Assembly (NCBI GenBank): GCA_009917455.1
Contig: QZDS01000004.1
Span: forward strand, 186,001 to 250,000
Reading direction: 5' to 3'
From: a bacterium 1xD8-48
GTDB taxonomy: Bacteria > Bacillota > Clostridia > Lachnospirales > Lachnospiraceae
DNA: 64,000 nt
In this document: one piece after another, positions 54,528 to 63,031 of the stretch
Position numbering within the stretch: the first letter of the stretch is position 1
Layout of the letters: every line of letters starts with the position of its first letter
Notes under the pieces: model-generated
What the model was told of the DNA's origin: nothing
Seen by the model: the letters and a program-made list of their open reading frames with translations, nothing else
Database searches by the model: none
Translations under genes and position numbers: made by a program

Positions 54528-55658
54528 ATGAAAGGAAAATATATTGCACAAATAAGAAGTGATGATGAATCTGTTGGTGCGGTGAAGAAAATATATGATC
54601 AGATAGAAGTTTTCACTAAACATGGGTATGAGATGGAGTTGGTTAACTTTAAACCGTCATCGTCGGGACTCAGAAAAACTCATCTTGGAAAGGGTATATG
54701 TGCGTCTATTCCATTGACATATGTCTTTGCAAAATATCATTACAGTGAGGAAATAGGTGGCGCTGATTTTTATTATATAAGGTTTGAGGCGGCTGATGTG
54801 TCGTTTTGCAAATTTTTAAAGCAGTTGAGAACAAACAATCTACACGCAAAAATTATTATTGAATTTCCGGACTATCCCAATACTTATTGGATGAACTCAA
54901 TTTTACATATAGGAATTAAACTTAAAGACTATCATGCACGTCCAATTTACAAAAAATATGTGGATAGATTTGCGATATGGAATGATAACATTTCAGAAAT
55001 TTACGGAGTACCTACCATTAAAACCATTAATGGAATTAAGGTTGACAGAATTCCACTCAGAAATGCAGACAACGTTATTGGCGATGAAATACATGTAATT
55101 GGAGTGGCCACCATGTTTGCATTTCATGGATTCGACCGCCTTATAAAAGGAATGATTAGCTACTATGAAAAAAACGAAAATGCTGAGAAGTTATATTTTC
55201 ATGTTGTAGGTGATGGACCAGGACCAGAGTTAAAAAAGTATTTACAAATGGTAGAGGGTACCAAGGCTGAAGCTTTTGTCATTTTTGAAGGGAAACAATC
55301 AGGTGAAAATCTAAATTGTATATTTGATAAATGTGATTTGGCAATTGGCTCTCTTGGAATGCACAGGATAGGATATACAGTTGCATCATCTCTTAAAAGC
55401 AGAGAGTATTTGGCGCGAGGGCTGGCTATAGTTACAGGATGTCCGATAGATATTCTTCTGGGAACAGATTTTGACTATGTACTGGAATTTCCGGCAGACG
55501 AATCAGATATAGATATCAATAGTGTAGTTGCCTTTTATAAGGAGAAAAAATTGGGAACTGATAGGGTAAAAATTTCTAAAGTAATTCGTCAATTTGCAAT
55601 TGAACATTGTGATATGGAAGTGGCAATGAAAGAGATTATTCAGTATATTGAGAAATAA
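54528..55658 (+). CDS. GT4-like glycosyltransferase
   Basis: The 376-residue protein has a GT-B layout. The N-terminal domain begins KYIAQIRSDDESVGAVKKIYDQIEVFTKHGYEM; the second domain has EIHVIGVATMFAFHGFDRLIKG and FHVVGDGPGPELKKYLQ, and its donor loop is GSLGMHRIGYTVASSLKSREYLARGLAIVTG. The loop is divergent from the standard E-x7-E motif (SREYLARG keeps one Glu). It is probably a cytoplasmic retaining transferase. Its start directly follows the previous stop, and the G-tract acyltransferase follows after 20 bases. Confidence 0.7.
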   Translation: MKGKYIAQIRSDDESVGAVKKIYDQIEVFTKHGYEMELVNFKPSSSGLRKTHLGKGICASIPLTYVFAKYHYSEEIGGADFYYIRFEAADVSFCKFLKQLRTNNLHAKIIIEFPDYPNTYWMNSILHIGIKLKDYHARPIYKKYVDRFAIWNDNISEIYGVPTIKTINGIKVDRIPLRNADNVIGDEIHVIGVATMFAFHGFDRLIKGMISYYEKNENAEKLYFHVVGDGPGPELKKYLQMVEGTKAEAFVIFEGKQSGENLNCIFDKCDLAIGSLGMHRIGYTVASSLKSREYLARGLAIVTGCPIDILLGTDFDYVLEFPADESDIDINSVVAFYKEKKLGTDRVKISKVIRQFAIEHCDMEVAMKEIIQYIEK

Positions 55659-55678
55659 TCTAAGATTAAGGAGCATTA

Positions 55679-56503
55679 ATGTATACAATAGATAAATCAA
55701 CATCACAACAAATTAATGCCATGAAGTTTGTTTTTATTCTTTTAGTAGTTTTTATTCATTCGGAAGCGTTGCCCCAATTGCCATATGAATTAGATATCCC
55801 AATTTATGTGGAAAATTGTAAACAGATAATAAGCGTATTTACTGATGTGGCGATACCAGGATTTGCCTTTTTTTCTGGTTTTTTCTTGTTTTCAAGAGAG
55901 TTTACATGGTGTGAAAATATGCGAAAAAAAATTAGGAGTATATTGGTTCCATATCTTATTATCAACAGTTTCTGGATTGCATTTTTTATATTGGTACAAA
56001 AGATTCCTATGTTGGCAGGATATTTTACAGCACCTGAATATAAAATAGATAGTTTAGATGATATAATTAATGCGTATATTGGGCAAGTTCCATTATATTA
56101 TCCGTTTTGGTTTTTGAAAGATTTATTTATACTAAATATTTTGGCATCTGTTTTTCAAAAAATATTAAATAAATTCCCGTTGATTATAGTGGGGGGCTTG
56201 CTACTCTTACAATTTAGCGATATTTCGGTTTCACTCATATATAATAAGCAAGTACTTATTTGGTTCTTGTTTGGCGGTATATGGGTAAGATATAGGTTAG
56301 ATATATTGATAATAAAAAAAATCCCATCTCTATTATTGGCATTTATGACATTTATGGTAACATTAGCTAAGATGATTTGGACAGATAATGTCTTTGTGGC
56401 AACATTTTCATTGGCTATAATGTTTTGTTTTTTTTACATATTGGCTGATAAACTATTGCATTCCAAAATTTATAAAGCAGTAATATGGGGGGGGGCAATT
56501 TAG
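55679..56503 (+). CDS. Acyltransferase-3 family protein, truncated by a G9 tract (OFF)
   Basis: The start is ATG 55679 with AAGGAG five bases upstream. NAMKFVFILLVVFIHSEALP carries the family His, and FAFFSGFFLF, RKKIRSILVPYLIINSFW and FWFLKDLFILNI follow in order. The frame reaches AVIWGGAI and stops at 56503, after 274 residues. If the nine-G run at 56487-56495 lost one base it would continue as WGGQFSFFVYASHEYYEAMF to 56705, giving 341 residues with the family's usual last helices. The sequence shown is therefore an OFF allele. The likely role is O-acylation of the exported glycan. Confidence 0.8.
   Translation: MYTIDKSTSQQINAMKFVFILLVVFIHSEALPQLPYELDIPIYVENCKQIISVFTDVAIPGFAFFSGFFLFSREFTWCENMRKKIRSILVPYLIINSFWIAFFILVQKIPMLAGYFTAPEYKIDSLDDIINAYIGQVPLYYPFWFLKDLFILNILASVFQKILNKFPLIIVGGLLLLQFSDISVSLIYNKQVLIWFLFGGIWVRYRLDILIIKKIPSLLLAFMTFMVTLAKMIWTDNVFVATFSLAIMFCFFYILADKLLHSKIYKAVIWGGAI
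56487..56495 (+). repeat. G9 homopolymer at the acyltransferase frame break (OFF state)
   Basis: Nine Gs follow TAATAT and precede CAATTTAG. With nine, a TAG stop arrives after Gly-Gly-Ala-Ile. With eight, the frame continues into SFFVYASHEYYE, the classic last helix of this family. The tract is therefore a probable on/off switch. Confidence 0.8.
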
Positions 56504-56705
56504 TTTTTTTGTGTATGCATCCCATGAATATTATGAGGCAATGTTTAAGAAGATAGTAATGATGATATTGCCACAATATGGAATAATACAAATGCTGGAG
56601 TACTTTTTGTTACCGATTGGTATTTTTTTGTGTTGCATATTAGCAGGTGCGTGTTGCAAAAAATATGCATTACCAATCTATAAATTGATTTGTGGCAGCA
56701 GATAA
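56496..56705 (+). CDS. Acyltransferase-3 C-terminal part, out of frame with its N-terminus
   Basis: The 69 codons from CAA 56496 to the TAA at 56705 encode QFSFFVYASHEYYEAMFKKI, two hydrophobic helices and a Lys/Cys-rich tail. They match the end of acyltransferase-3 proteins and have no start or ribosome site of their own (a GTG at 56511 is incidental). They are the missing end of the protein at 55679. Confidence 0.7.
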   Translation, partial: QFSFFVYASHEYYEAMFKKIVMMILPQYGIIQMLEYFLLPIGIFLCCILAGACCKKYALPIYKLICGSR

Positions 56706-56789
56706 TGGATTGATATTTGTCTTTAGAAGCTATATTGTAGACAAAAGGCTTGAAGATACGGAAAATTTTTGTTTAGGAGCATTTTTGAC

Positions 56790-57743
56790 ATGATTAAAAA
56801 AATTGTAGTATCTGGCGCAACAGGAGCCATTGGAATGGCATTAGTAAAATATGCCATAGAACAGGATATGCAGGTGCTTGCTATTTGCCATAGAAATTCC
56901 AGGAGGATTTTTCAGTTGCCCGATGCAGCGAATTTGCGTATACTTGAGGTAAATGTTGATGAATACTTCGATTTCGCAAAAAAAACAAAGGATTTGGTAT
57001 CATCAGACGAATATGACGTTTTTTTTCATTTGGCCTGGCAGGGAACTACGGGCATTGCCCGAAATGATATGAATTTACAGCTAAGTAATGTTCAATATAC
57101 TCTGGGAGCAGTGGAAATGGCAAGAGCATTGGGGTGTAAATGTTTTGTCGGAGCGGGTTCCCAGGCGGAATATGGAAGAACGGAGGGAATAATATCCTCT
57201 AAAACACCTGTATTTCCGGAAAATGGTTATGGAATTGCTAAATTATGTGCTGGACAGATGAGTAGAATCAGATGTGAACAGCTGGGAATAAAGCATATTT
57301 GGACAAGGATTTTGAGTATCTATGGGCCGGGGGATGGTGAGAATACTTTAATTATGTCTGCAATTAGAAGTTTTTTAAACCATCAATATATTGAATTTAC
57401 AGAAGGAATGCAGAAATGGGACTATTTATATAGTGGGGATGCGGCGAGGATTTTAATAGGATTATCTGAATGGGGGGCGCATGGAAAGGTATATTGTGTT
57501 GGCTCAGGAAAGATTCAGCTATTGAAAGAGTATATTCATCAGATATATACGATAATTAATGAAAAGGATGTAGCTGATTCTGAATTGGGAATTGGAAAAA
57601 GGCCGTATATGGACAAGCAGGTAATGTATCTTCAGGCAGATATTGAAGAATGGCCTGATGAATTGAAACAGGAGTTTTTAGAAAAACCAATGTGCTCTTT
57701 CACAGAAGGAATTAAATATACGATTTCTTCATGGCGTTCATGA
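56790..57743 (+). CDS. NAD-dependent sugar epimerase/dehydratase (extended SDR)
   Basis: ATG 56790 is set by AGGAG at 56775-56779, giving 317 residues. The Rossmann loop is VSGATGAIGMALVKYA, and the catalytic set is SQAEYG with YGIAKLCAGQ (Tyr-x3-Lys). RILSIYGPGDGENTLI is the substrate-side motif. It should act on a nucleotide sugar as a C4-reductase/epimerase or dehydratase. It opens the sugar-modifying group that runs to the right edge and ends with a CDP-glucose 4,6-dehydratase, so a CDP-linked keto sugar is a sensible substrate guess. Confidence 0.8.
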   Translation: MIKKIVVSGATGAIGMALVKYAIEQDMQVLAICHRNSRRIFQLPDAANLRILEVNVDEYFDFAKKTKDLVSSDEYDVFFHLAWQGTTGIARNDMNLQLSNVQYTLGAVEMARALGCKCFVGAGSQAEYGRTEGIISSKTPVFPENGYGIAKLCAGQMSRIRCEQLGIKHIWTRILSIYGPGDGENTLIMSAIRSFLNHQYIEFTEGMQKWDYLYSGDAARILIGLSEWGAHGKVYCVGSGKIQLLKEYIHQIYTIINEKDVADSELGIGKRPYMDKQVMYLQADIEEWPDELKQEFLEKPMCSFTEGIKYTISSWRS

Positions 57744-57804
57744 AGAGAAAGACGCACATTTGTAGTTTAGTGTGGGATAATAATAAATGAAGTGAGGGAA
57801 AAGA

Positions 57805-58473
57805 GTGGAACGTGTATTGATAACTGGAGGGTCGAGGGGAATAGGGAAAGCAATTGCTCGGAAATTTAAAGAAGAAGGGTATGAGGTGATTACACCGAGC
57901 AGGCAGGAATTGAATCTGTCAGATATGTCATCAATTGAAGACTATGTTTTAGCGCAGAAATATCAGCAGCCTTTTGATGTGATTATTAATAACGCGGGAT
58001 GTAATGATATTCATTTAGTGGAGGACATTACAGATGAAGAATTGCTGGGGATGATTAATGTAAATTTAGTTGCTCCGATTCGATTGCTGCGTGGGCTTAT
58101 TGGGCCTATGAAAAAACAAAAGTATGGTAGAATTGTGAATATTGCATCTATATGGGCGGTAGTATCCAAAGCGGGAAGGTGTGTGTACAGCGCAACAAAA
58201 AACGGTCTCCATGGAGTTACAAACACACTGGCCGTGGAACTTGCTGAGTATAATATTTTAGTGAATACAGTGTGTCCTGGTTTTACGTTAACGGAATTAA
58301 CCAGAAAAAATAATACAGCAGAGGAAATCGCTCAGATTTCAAAAGATATTCCGTTGGGAAGGATGGCGGAACCGGAAGAAATTGCAAAGGTGGTATATTT
58401 TCTTGCCAGTAAGGAAAATACCTATCTTACAGGGCAGAAAATAGTAGTTGACGGAGGGTTTTCTGAAAAATGA
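57805..58473 (+). CDS. Classical SDR oxidoreductase (FabG-like)
   Basis: The start is GTG 57805 with GTGAGGG six bases before it; the protein has 222 residues. It shows TGGSRGIGKAIA, NNAG, the catalytic Ser in IASIWAVVSK and Tyr-x3-Lys in VYSATKNGL, and the C-terminal LTGQKIVVDGGFS. Most relatives reduce 3-oxoacyl-ACP, but here the gene overlaps the cyclase-like gene by ATGA and lies within a sugar pathway. Reduction of a keto group on a sugar or cyclitol is more likely. The cofactor is probably NADPH because of the Arg in GGSRG. Confidence 0.85.
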   Translation: MERVLITGGSRGIGKAIARKFKEEGYEVITPSRQELNLSDMSSIEDYVLAQKYQQPFDVIINNAGCNDIHLVEDITDEELLGMINVNLVAPIRLLRGLIGPMKKQKYGRIVNIASIWAVVSKAGRCVYSATKNGLHGVTNTLAVELAEYNILVNTVCPGFTLTELTRKNNTAEEIAQISKDIPLGRMAEPEEIAKVVYFLASKENTYLTGQKIVVDGGFSEK

Positions 58474-59540
58474 ATATAAAATCAAGGTTTAAAGATTATC
58501 AAGTTAATTTGGTCAGCGATTTTTCTTTCATAGATAATATTACATTGGATGAGAAAACATATGTTGTTGCCGATAAGAATGTGTACAAATTGTATTATGA
58601 CAGACTTTTTAAACGAATCAGTAAGGAGCAATTATATCTTATAGAGGCCGTAGAAGAAAATAAAACGATTAAAACAGCTCTGGAAATATGTGAGAAAATG
58701 ACGGGGCTTTCTGCACGAAGAAATGCAAGGCTTGTCTCTGTGGGCGGGGGAATTATTCAGGATATAACTGGTTTTGTGGCCAATATTTTATATCGTGGAA
58801 TTCATTGGACATTTGTCCCGACAACACTTTTAGCTTCCTGTGACAGTTGCATAGGAGGAAAGACATCATTAAATTATAAGTCTTTTAAAAATTTATTAGG
58901 GACCTTTTATCCGCCGGATGAGATTTATATTTGTCCAGTTTTTTTTGATACTTTGTCTGAAAAAGATTTTCTGAGCGGACTGGGCGAGGTCGTAAAATTT
59001 AATTTTATGTATGGTGAAGAAGGGCTTGTAAAAATAGAAGAGAACATATCGAAGCTAATAGACCGTGATAAAGAGGTGTTAAACCAGTTTGTAGAGAGTT
59101 CGCTTTTGTTTAAACGTCGGTTTATTGAGGAAGACGAATTTGACAGAGGAAAACGGATTCAATTAAATTTTGCACACACTTTTGGACATGCATTTGAAAC
59201 CATGAGCAATTATGAAATTCCTCATGGGACTGCAGTTGCGATGGGGACTGTTACTGCAAACTATATTTCAATGAAGAGGGGGATGTTGGATGAAGAGTAT
59301 GTGCAACGAATGGAAAATGTTTTATGGAATATTATTCGGGTTAATATAACAGGGCTTCATATAAACATAGATACAATCTTAAAGGCAATCCATAAGGACA
59401 AAAAGCAGGTTGATAACCAAATTACGGCAATTTTAATGGATAGAAAAATGGAACTTCATATTCTCCATGATTTACAGTCGGAAGAAATAGCAAATGCGGT
59501 TAAATATTTGTTTGGGCATTTAAAAGGGAACGATAATTAG
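58470..59540 (+). CDS. 3-dehydroquinate-synthase-like sugar phosphate cyclase
   Basis: The 356-residue protein has the AroB superfamily pattern: VSVGGGIIQDITGFVANILYRG, FVPTTLLASCDSCIGGKTSLN, KNLLGTFYPPD, GLGEVVKF with the zinc Glu173, and FAHTFGHAFETM followed by PHGTAVAMG with the zinc His pair. Zinc and NAD sites thus look intact. A housekeeping AroB is unlikely in this setting. The superfamily also holds cyclases for sedoheptulose 7-phosphate (valiolone synthases) and 2-deoxy-scyllo-inosose. Here it may build a carbocycle or act on an unusual keto sugar phosphate. It overlaps the SDR gene and precedes the ThDP enzyme by 16 bases. Confidence 0.8.
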   Translation: MNIKSRFKDYQVNLVSDFSFIDNITLDEKTYVVADKNVYKLYYDRLFKRISKEQLYLIEAVEENKTIKTALEICEKMTGLSARRNARLVSVGGGIIQDITGFVANILYRGIHWTFVPTTLLASCDSCIGGKTSLNYKSFKNLLGTFYPPDEIYICPVFFDTLSEKDFLSGLGEVVKFNFMYGEEGLVKIEENISKLIDRDKEVLNQFVESSLLFKRRFIEEDEFDRGKRIQLNFAHTFGHAFETMSNYEIPHGTAVAMGTVTANYISMKRGMLDEEYVQRMENVLWNIIRVNITGLHINIDTILKAIHKDKKQVDNQITAILMDRKMELHILHDLQSEEIANAVKYLFGHLKGNDN

Positions 59541-59556
59541 AAGGACTTAAAAGCAA

Positions 59557-61389
59557 ATGAAAATAAAGGTAGCGGAGTATATTGCAGATTTTTTTGCTGG
59601 CAAGGGAGTCAGAGATATCTTTACAATTACGGGTGGAGGCGCCATGCATTTGAACGATGCATTTGGGCACCATGAAAAACTGCATTGCACTTATAATCAC
59701 CATGAACAGGCAAGTGCAATGGCAGCAGAGAGTTATGCGCGTCTCACAGGGAATATTGCATTAGTATGCGTAACAAGTGGACCGGGAGGAACTAATGCGA
59801 TTACTGGTGTAATGGGTGGATGGGTGGATTCTATTCCGATGTTTATTATTTCCGGGCAGGTTAAGCGGGAAACTACAGTAGGGAGTACCGGGCTTCCTTT
59901 AAGGCAATTAGGAGATCAGGAATTTCAGGTGGTGGATGCTGTAAAATGTATGACCAAATATGCATATATGATTACAGAACCGGAGACTGTCAAATATCAT
60001 TTGGAAAAAGCATGGTATCTCGCAATACATGGGCGGAAGGGGCCTGTCTGGCTGGACATACCCGTTGATGTACAGGGAGCGTTTATAGAAGAGGATAGTC
60101 TTCAGGGATTTTGGCCAGAGGAAAGTTTAACTCGTATAGAACATCCGCTATATGATGAGAGCAGGACGGATACCATATTACAAAAAATAAAAAAAGCGAA
60201 AAGACCAATTATTTATGCGGGTTCCGGTATTAGGCTTGGGAATGCAGAAAATGAATTTTATCGTTGTATTGAATTATTGGGGATTCCGGTAGTGATGGAA
60301 TGGAATGCTTATGATTTACTTTGGAATGAGCACCCTTTGTATGGGGGACGGCCTGGAAATATCGGTACACGTGGTGGAAATTTTATGGTACAGTGTAGCG
60401 ATTTGATTCTGGCGCTTGGAACCAGACTTAATATCCGTCAGGTGAGTTATAACTATAAACAATTTGCACCCCAGGCATATAAAATAGTAATTGATATTGA
60501 TGAAGCGGAATTGCAAAAGCCAACGATTATACCTGATATGCCAATCCATGCCGATGTGAAAGATGTGCTGGTATCATTGATTCGGCGTCTGGAGCAGTTA
60601 CCGGAAAAAGAACGGCAGGAACTGGCGGTGCAGCATAAAAATTGGGTTGCCATGGGTAAGAAACTTGAGCAACGTTATCCCGTAGTGCGGAAAGAATATT
60701 ACAAAGATATAAATCCTGTAAATCCATATGTATTTATAAAAAAATTATATGACGCGCTTGAAATAGGAGATAATATTGTTTGCGGTAATGGTAGTGCATG
60801 TGTGGTTTCTTTCCAGGCTGCAAAAATAAAAGCAGGACAAAGGATGTATACAAATAACGGATGTGCAGCAATGGGCTATGGATTCCCGGCGGCAATCGGA
60901 GCATGCATTGCAACAAAAGGAAAGCGGGTCATATGTATTGACGGTGATGGCAGTTTTCAAATGAATATTCAGGAACTACAGACAGTAGTTTATAATCAGC
61001 TGAATCTTAAATTATTTATTATCAATAATAACGGCTATCATTCCATAAGACAGACGCAATATAATCTGTTTAATCCACCTTTGGTAGGGGTGTGCGAGGG
61101 AAACGGTTTGAGTTTTCCAAATCTCGAAAGAATTGCTTATGCATATGAGTTGCCTTACATTAAAATTCAGTCATTGGAAGAAATTGAATTGGGAGTGGAG
61201 AATGCATTAAATGAAAATGGACCAATTCTTATTGAGGTGGTTGTAAGCCAGGAACAAAATTTTGAACCGAAGCTTTCTTCTAAACTATTGAAGGATGGAA
61301 CAATGGTGTCGCCTGCTATGGACGATATGTATCCATTTTTACCAAAGGATGAATATGAGGCTGTGCATAAAGAATGCAGTGCTATTTGA
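59557..61389 (+). CDS. Thiamine-diphosphate-dependent enzyme (acetolactate synthase-like)
   Basis: At 610 residues this is a three-domain ThDP enzyme. Glu50 in NHHEQASAMAAESYAR is the activating glutamate; GDGSFQMNIQELQTV with the INNNGY about 27 residues later is the Mg-ThDP site. RRRRE-type anabolic markers are not evident. Acetolactate synthase itself is unlikely without a small subunit. Known sugar-pathway relatives such as YerE add a two-carbon acyl group from pyruvate to a CDP-keto-deoxy sugar. The CDP-glucose dehydratase nearby makes that comparison attractive, but it remains inference. Confidence 0.8.
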   Translation: MKIKVAEYIADFFAGKGVRDIFTITGGGAMHLNDAFGHHEKLHCTYNHHEQASAMAAESYARLTGNIALVCVTSGPGGTNAITGVMGGWVDSIPMFIISGQVKRETTVGSTGLPLRQLGDQEFQVVDAVKCMTKYAYMITEPETVKYHLEKAWYLAIHGRKGPVWLDIPVDVQGAFIEEDSLQGFWPEESLTRIEHPLYDESRTDTILQKIKKAKRPIIYAGSGIRLGNAENEFYRCIELLGIPVVMEWNAYDLLWNEHPLYGGRPGNIGTRGGNFMVQCSDLILALGTRLNIRQVSYNYKQFAPQAYKIVIDIDEAELQKPTIIPDMPIHADVKDVLVSLIRRLEQLPEKERQELAVQHKNWVAMGKKLEQRYPVVRKEYYKDINPVNPYVFIKKLYDALEIGDNIVCGNGSACVVSFQAAKIKAGQRMYTNNGCAAMGYGFPAAIGACIATKGKRVICIDGDGSFQMNIQELQTVVYNQLNLKLFIINNNGYHSIRQTQYNLFNPPLVGVCEGNGLSFPNLERIAYAYELPYIKIQSLEEIELGVENALNENGPILIEVVVSQEQNFEPKLSSKLLKDGTMVSPAMDDMYPFLPKDEYEAVHKECSAI

Positions 61390-61404
61390 AGCAGGAGGAT
61401 AAGG

Positions 61405-63006
61405 ATGCTTTTATTAGATTGTACATTGCGGGATGGGGGATATGTAAATAATTGGGAATTTGGCTATGATAATATTATCAATATATACGAGAGATTGGTA
61501 TCAGCCCAGATTGATATCATTGAAATCGGCTTTATAGATGAACGCTGTACTTACGATATTAATCGAAGTATGTTTCCAGATACGATAAGTGTAAAACGAA
61601 CTTTTGGCGGTCTGGATAAGGGAAATTCCCTCATAGTCGGTATGATCGATTATGGCACCTGTTCTATAGAAAAGATAGAATATCAGAAAGATAGCTTTTT
61701 GGATGGCATACGCGTTATATTTAAGAAGGAAAAAATGTATGACGCAATAGAATTTTGCAGGCAGGTTAAATCAAAGGGTTATAAAGTTTTTGCACAGGCG
61801 GTATCTATTACCAGTTATAATGATGAAAGTTTCAGAGAACTTCTTGCACTCGTAAATGACATAGAGCCATATACATTTTCTCTTGTGGATACTTATGGAT
61901 TATTGCATAAAGGAGAATTGCAAAAATATCTGCAAATCGCAGATATAGGATTAAAATCAAATATTGGTTTAGGATACCATGCTCATAATAATTTTCAATT
62001 AGCATATTCCAATTGCATAGAGTTATTAGAGCATCCTATGGATAGGAGAATGTTGGTGGATGCAAGTCTGTATGGCATGGGTAAAAGCGCAGGAAATACA
62101 CCGATAGAACTGCTTTCAATGTATATGAATGAACATTGTGGCAAAGCATATCAGTCTCCACAGCTTTTGGAAGCAATTGATGTAAATATTATGGATATTT
62201 ATCGAAAAACGCCATGGGGATATACATTCAAATTCTATTTGTCAGCAGCAAATGATTGCCATCCCAATTATGTAACTTATTTACAGGAAAAACGCAAATT
62301 ATCCGTGAAATCTATTTCTGAGATTTTGGAGTCGATTTCACAAGATAAAAAATTGCTGTATGATGCAGAATATATTGAGCAGTTATATCTTCAGTATCAG
62401 GCAAGAGAATGTGAAGACACGGCCGACAGAAAAAGGCTTCAGGAGATGTGGGGAATAAATAATGCAGATAGACCCATTTTACTGCTGGGGCCTGGAAAGA
62501 ATATTCGCGTACAGAAGGAAAAAATAATAGCTTATATAAAATCATCACATCCAATGATAATTGCAATTAATTTTTTACCGGAAGACTTTCGAATTGACTC
62601 ATTATTTCTTACCAATTCAAAGCGATATGTTCAGTTATTTGCAAAGTTGATGAAACAATTGCCGCAGATTCCGATAGTGGCAACATCCAATGTTACAAGT
62701 GCCGGGAAAAAATTTGATATTACTTTAAATTACAGCAATTTATTAGATGAAAAAGCCTGGATTATCGATAATCCGCTGATTATGCTACTGAAGTTATTGA
62801 AGCAATTCGGGGTAGAGCAGGTAAATCTTGCCGGGTTTGACGGATTTAAGAAAGCAGAAACGGCAAATTATATTAATGAAAATATGGAGTATGAGTTTAC
62901 ACAGGAAAAAGCAATACAGCTCAACAGGGATATGGAGAATTCGTTAAAAAGGCTTGGACTTGTTAAAATGATTAATTTTGTTACAGATACTTTATATCAA
63001 ATTTAA
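61405..63006 (+). CDS. DRE-TIM metallolyase with C-terminal Rossmann-like domain, second copy
   Basis: The 533-residue protein is a paralog of that at 4084-5661 along its whole length. The barrel has LLDCTLRDGGYVNNWEFG and the HxH metal site GYHAHNNFQ; KTPWGYTFKFYLSAANDCHPNYV matches EPWGYSTAYALSAKFNLHRNYA in the first copy. From about residue 355 the domain PILLLGPGKNIRVQ follows, ending FVTDTLYQI against FLTDSLYNI in the other copy. It likely makes or cleaves a C-C bond next to a 2-oxo acid. The strong AGGAGGATAAGG site supports ATG 61405. Position between the ThDP enzyme and CDP-glucose dehydratase ties it to the modification pathway. Confidence 0.8.
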   Translation: MLLLDCTLRDGGYVNNWEFGYDNIINIYERLVSAQIDIIEIGFIDERCTYDINRSMFPDTISVKRTFGGLDKGNSLIVGMIDYGTCSIEKIEYQKDSFLDGIRVIFKKEKMYDAIEFCRQVKSKGYKVFAQAVSITSYNDESFRELLALVNDIEPYTFSLVDTYGLLHKGELQKYLQIADIGLKSNIGLGYHAHNNFQLAYSNCIELLEHPMDRRMLVDASLYGMGKSAGNTPIELLSMYMNEHCGKAYQSPQLLEAIDVNIMDIYRKTPWGYTFKFYLSAANDCHPNYVTYLQEKRKLSVKSISEILESISQDKKLLYDAEYIEQLYLQYQARECEDTADRKRLQEMWGINNADRPILLLGPGKNIRVQKEKIIAYIKSSHPMIIAINFLPEDFRIDSLFLTNSKRYVQLFAKLMKQLPQIPIVATSNVTSAGKKFDITLNYSNLLDEKAWIIDNPLIMLLKLLKQFGVEQVNLAGFDGFKKAETANYINENMEYEFTQEKAIQLNRDMENSLKRLGLVKMINFVTDTLYQI

Positions 63007-63031
63007 TAAAATGATGACGGAGAGCGTGGTT

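Noticed and set aside
58470-59540. Housekeeping aroB (shikimate pathway)
   Set aside because: It overlaps an SDR gene and sits within a sugar-modification set with no other shikimate gene; the superfamily has other cyclase activities.
59557-61389. Housekeeping acetolactate synthase (ilvB)
   Set aside because: There is no regulatory subunit or other branched-chain amino-acid gene nearby, and the context is glycan synthesis.
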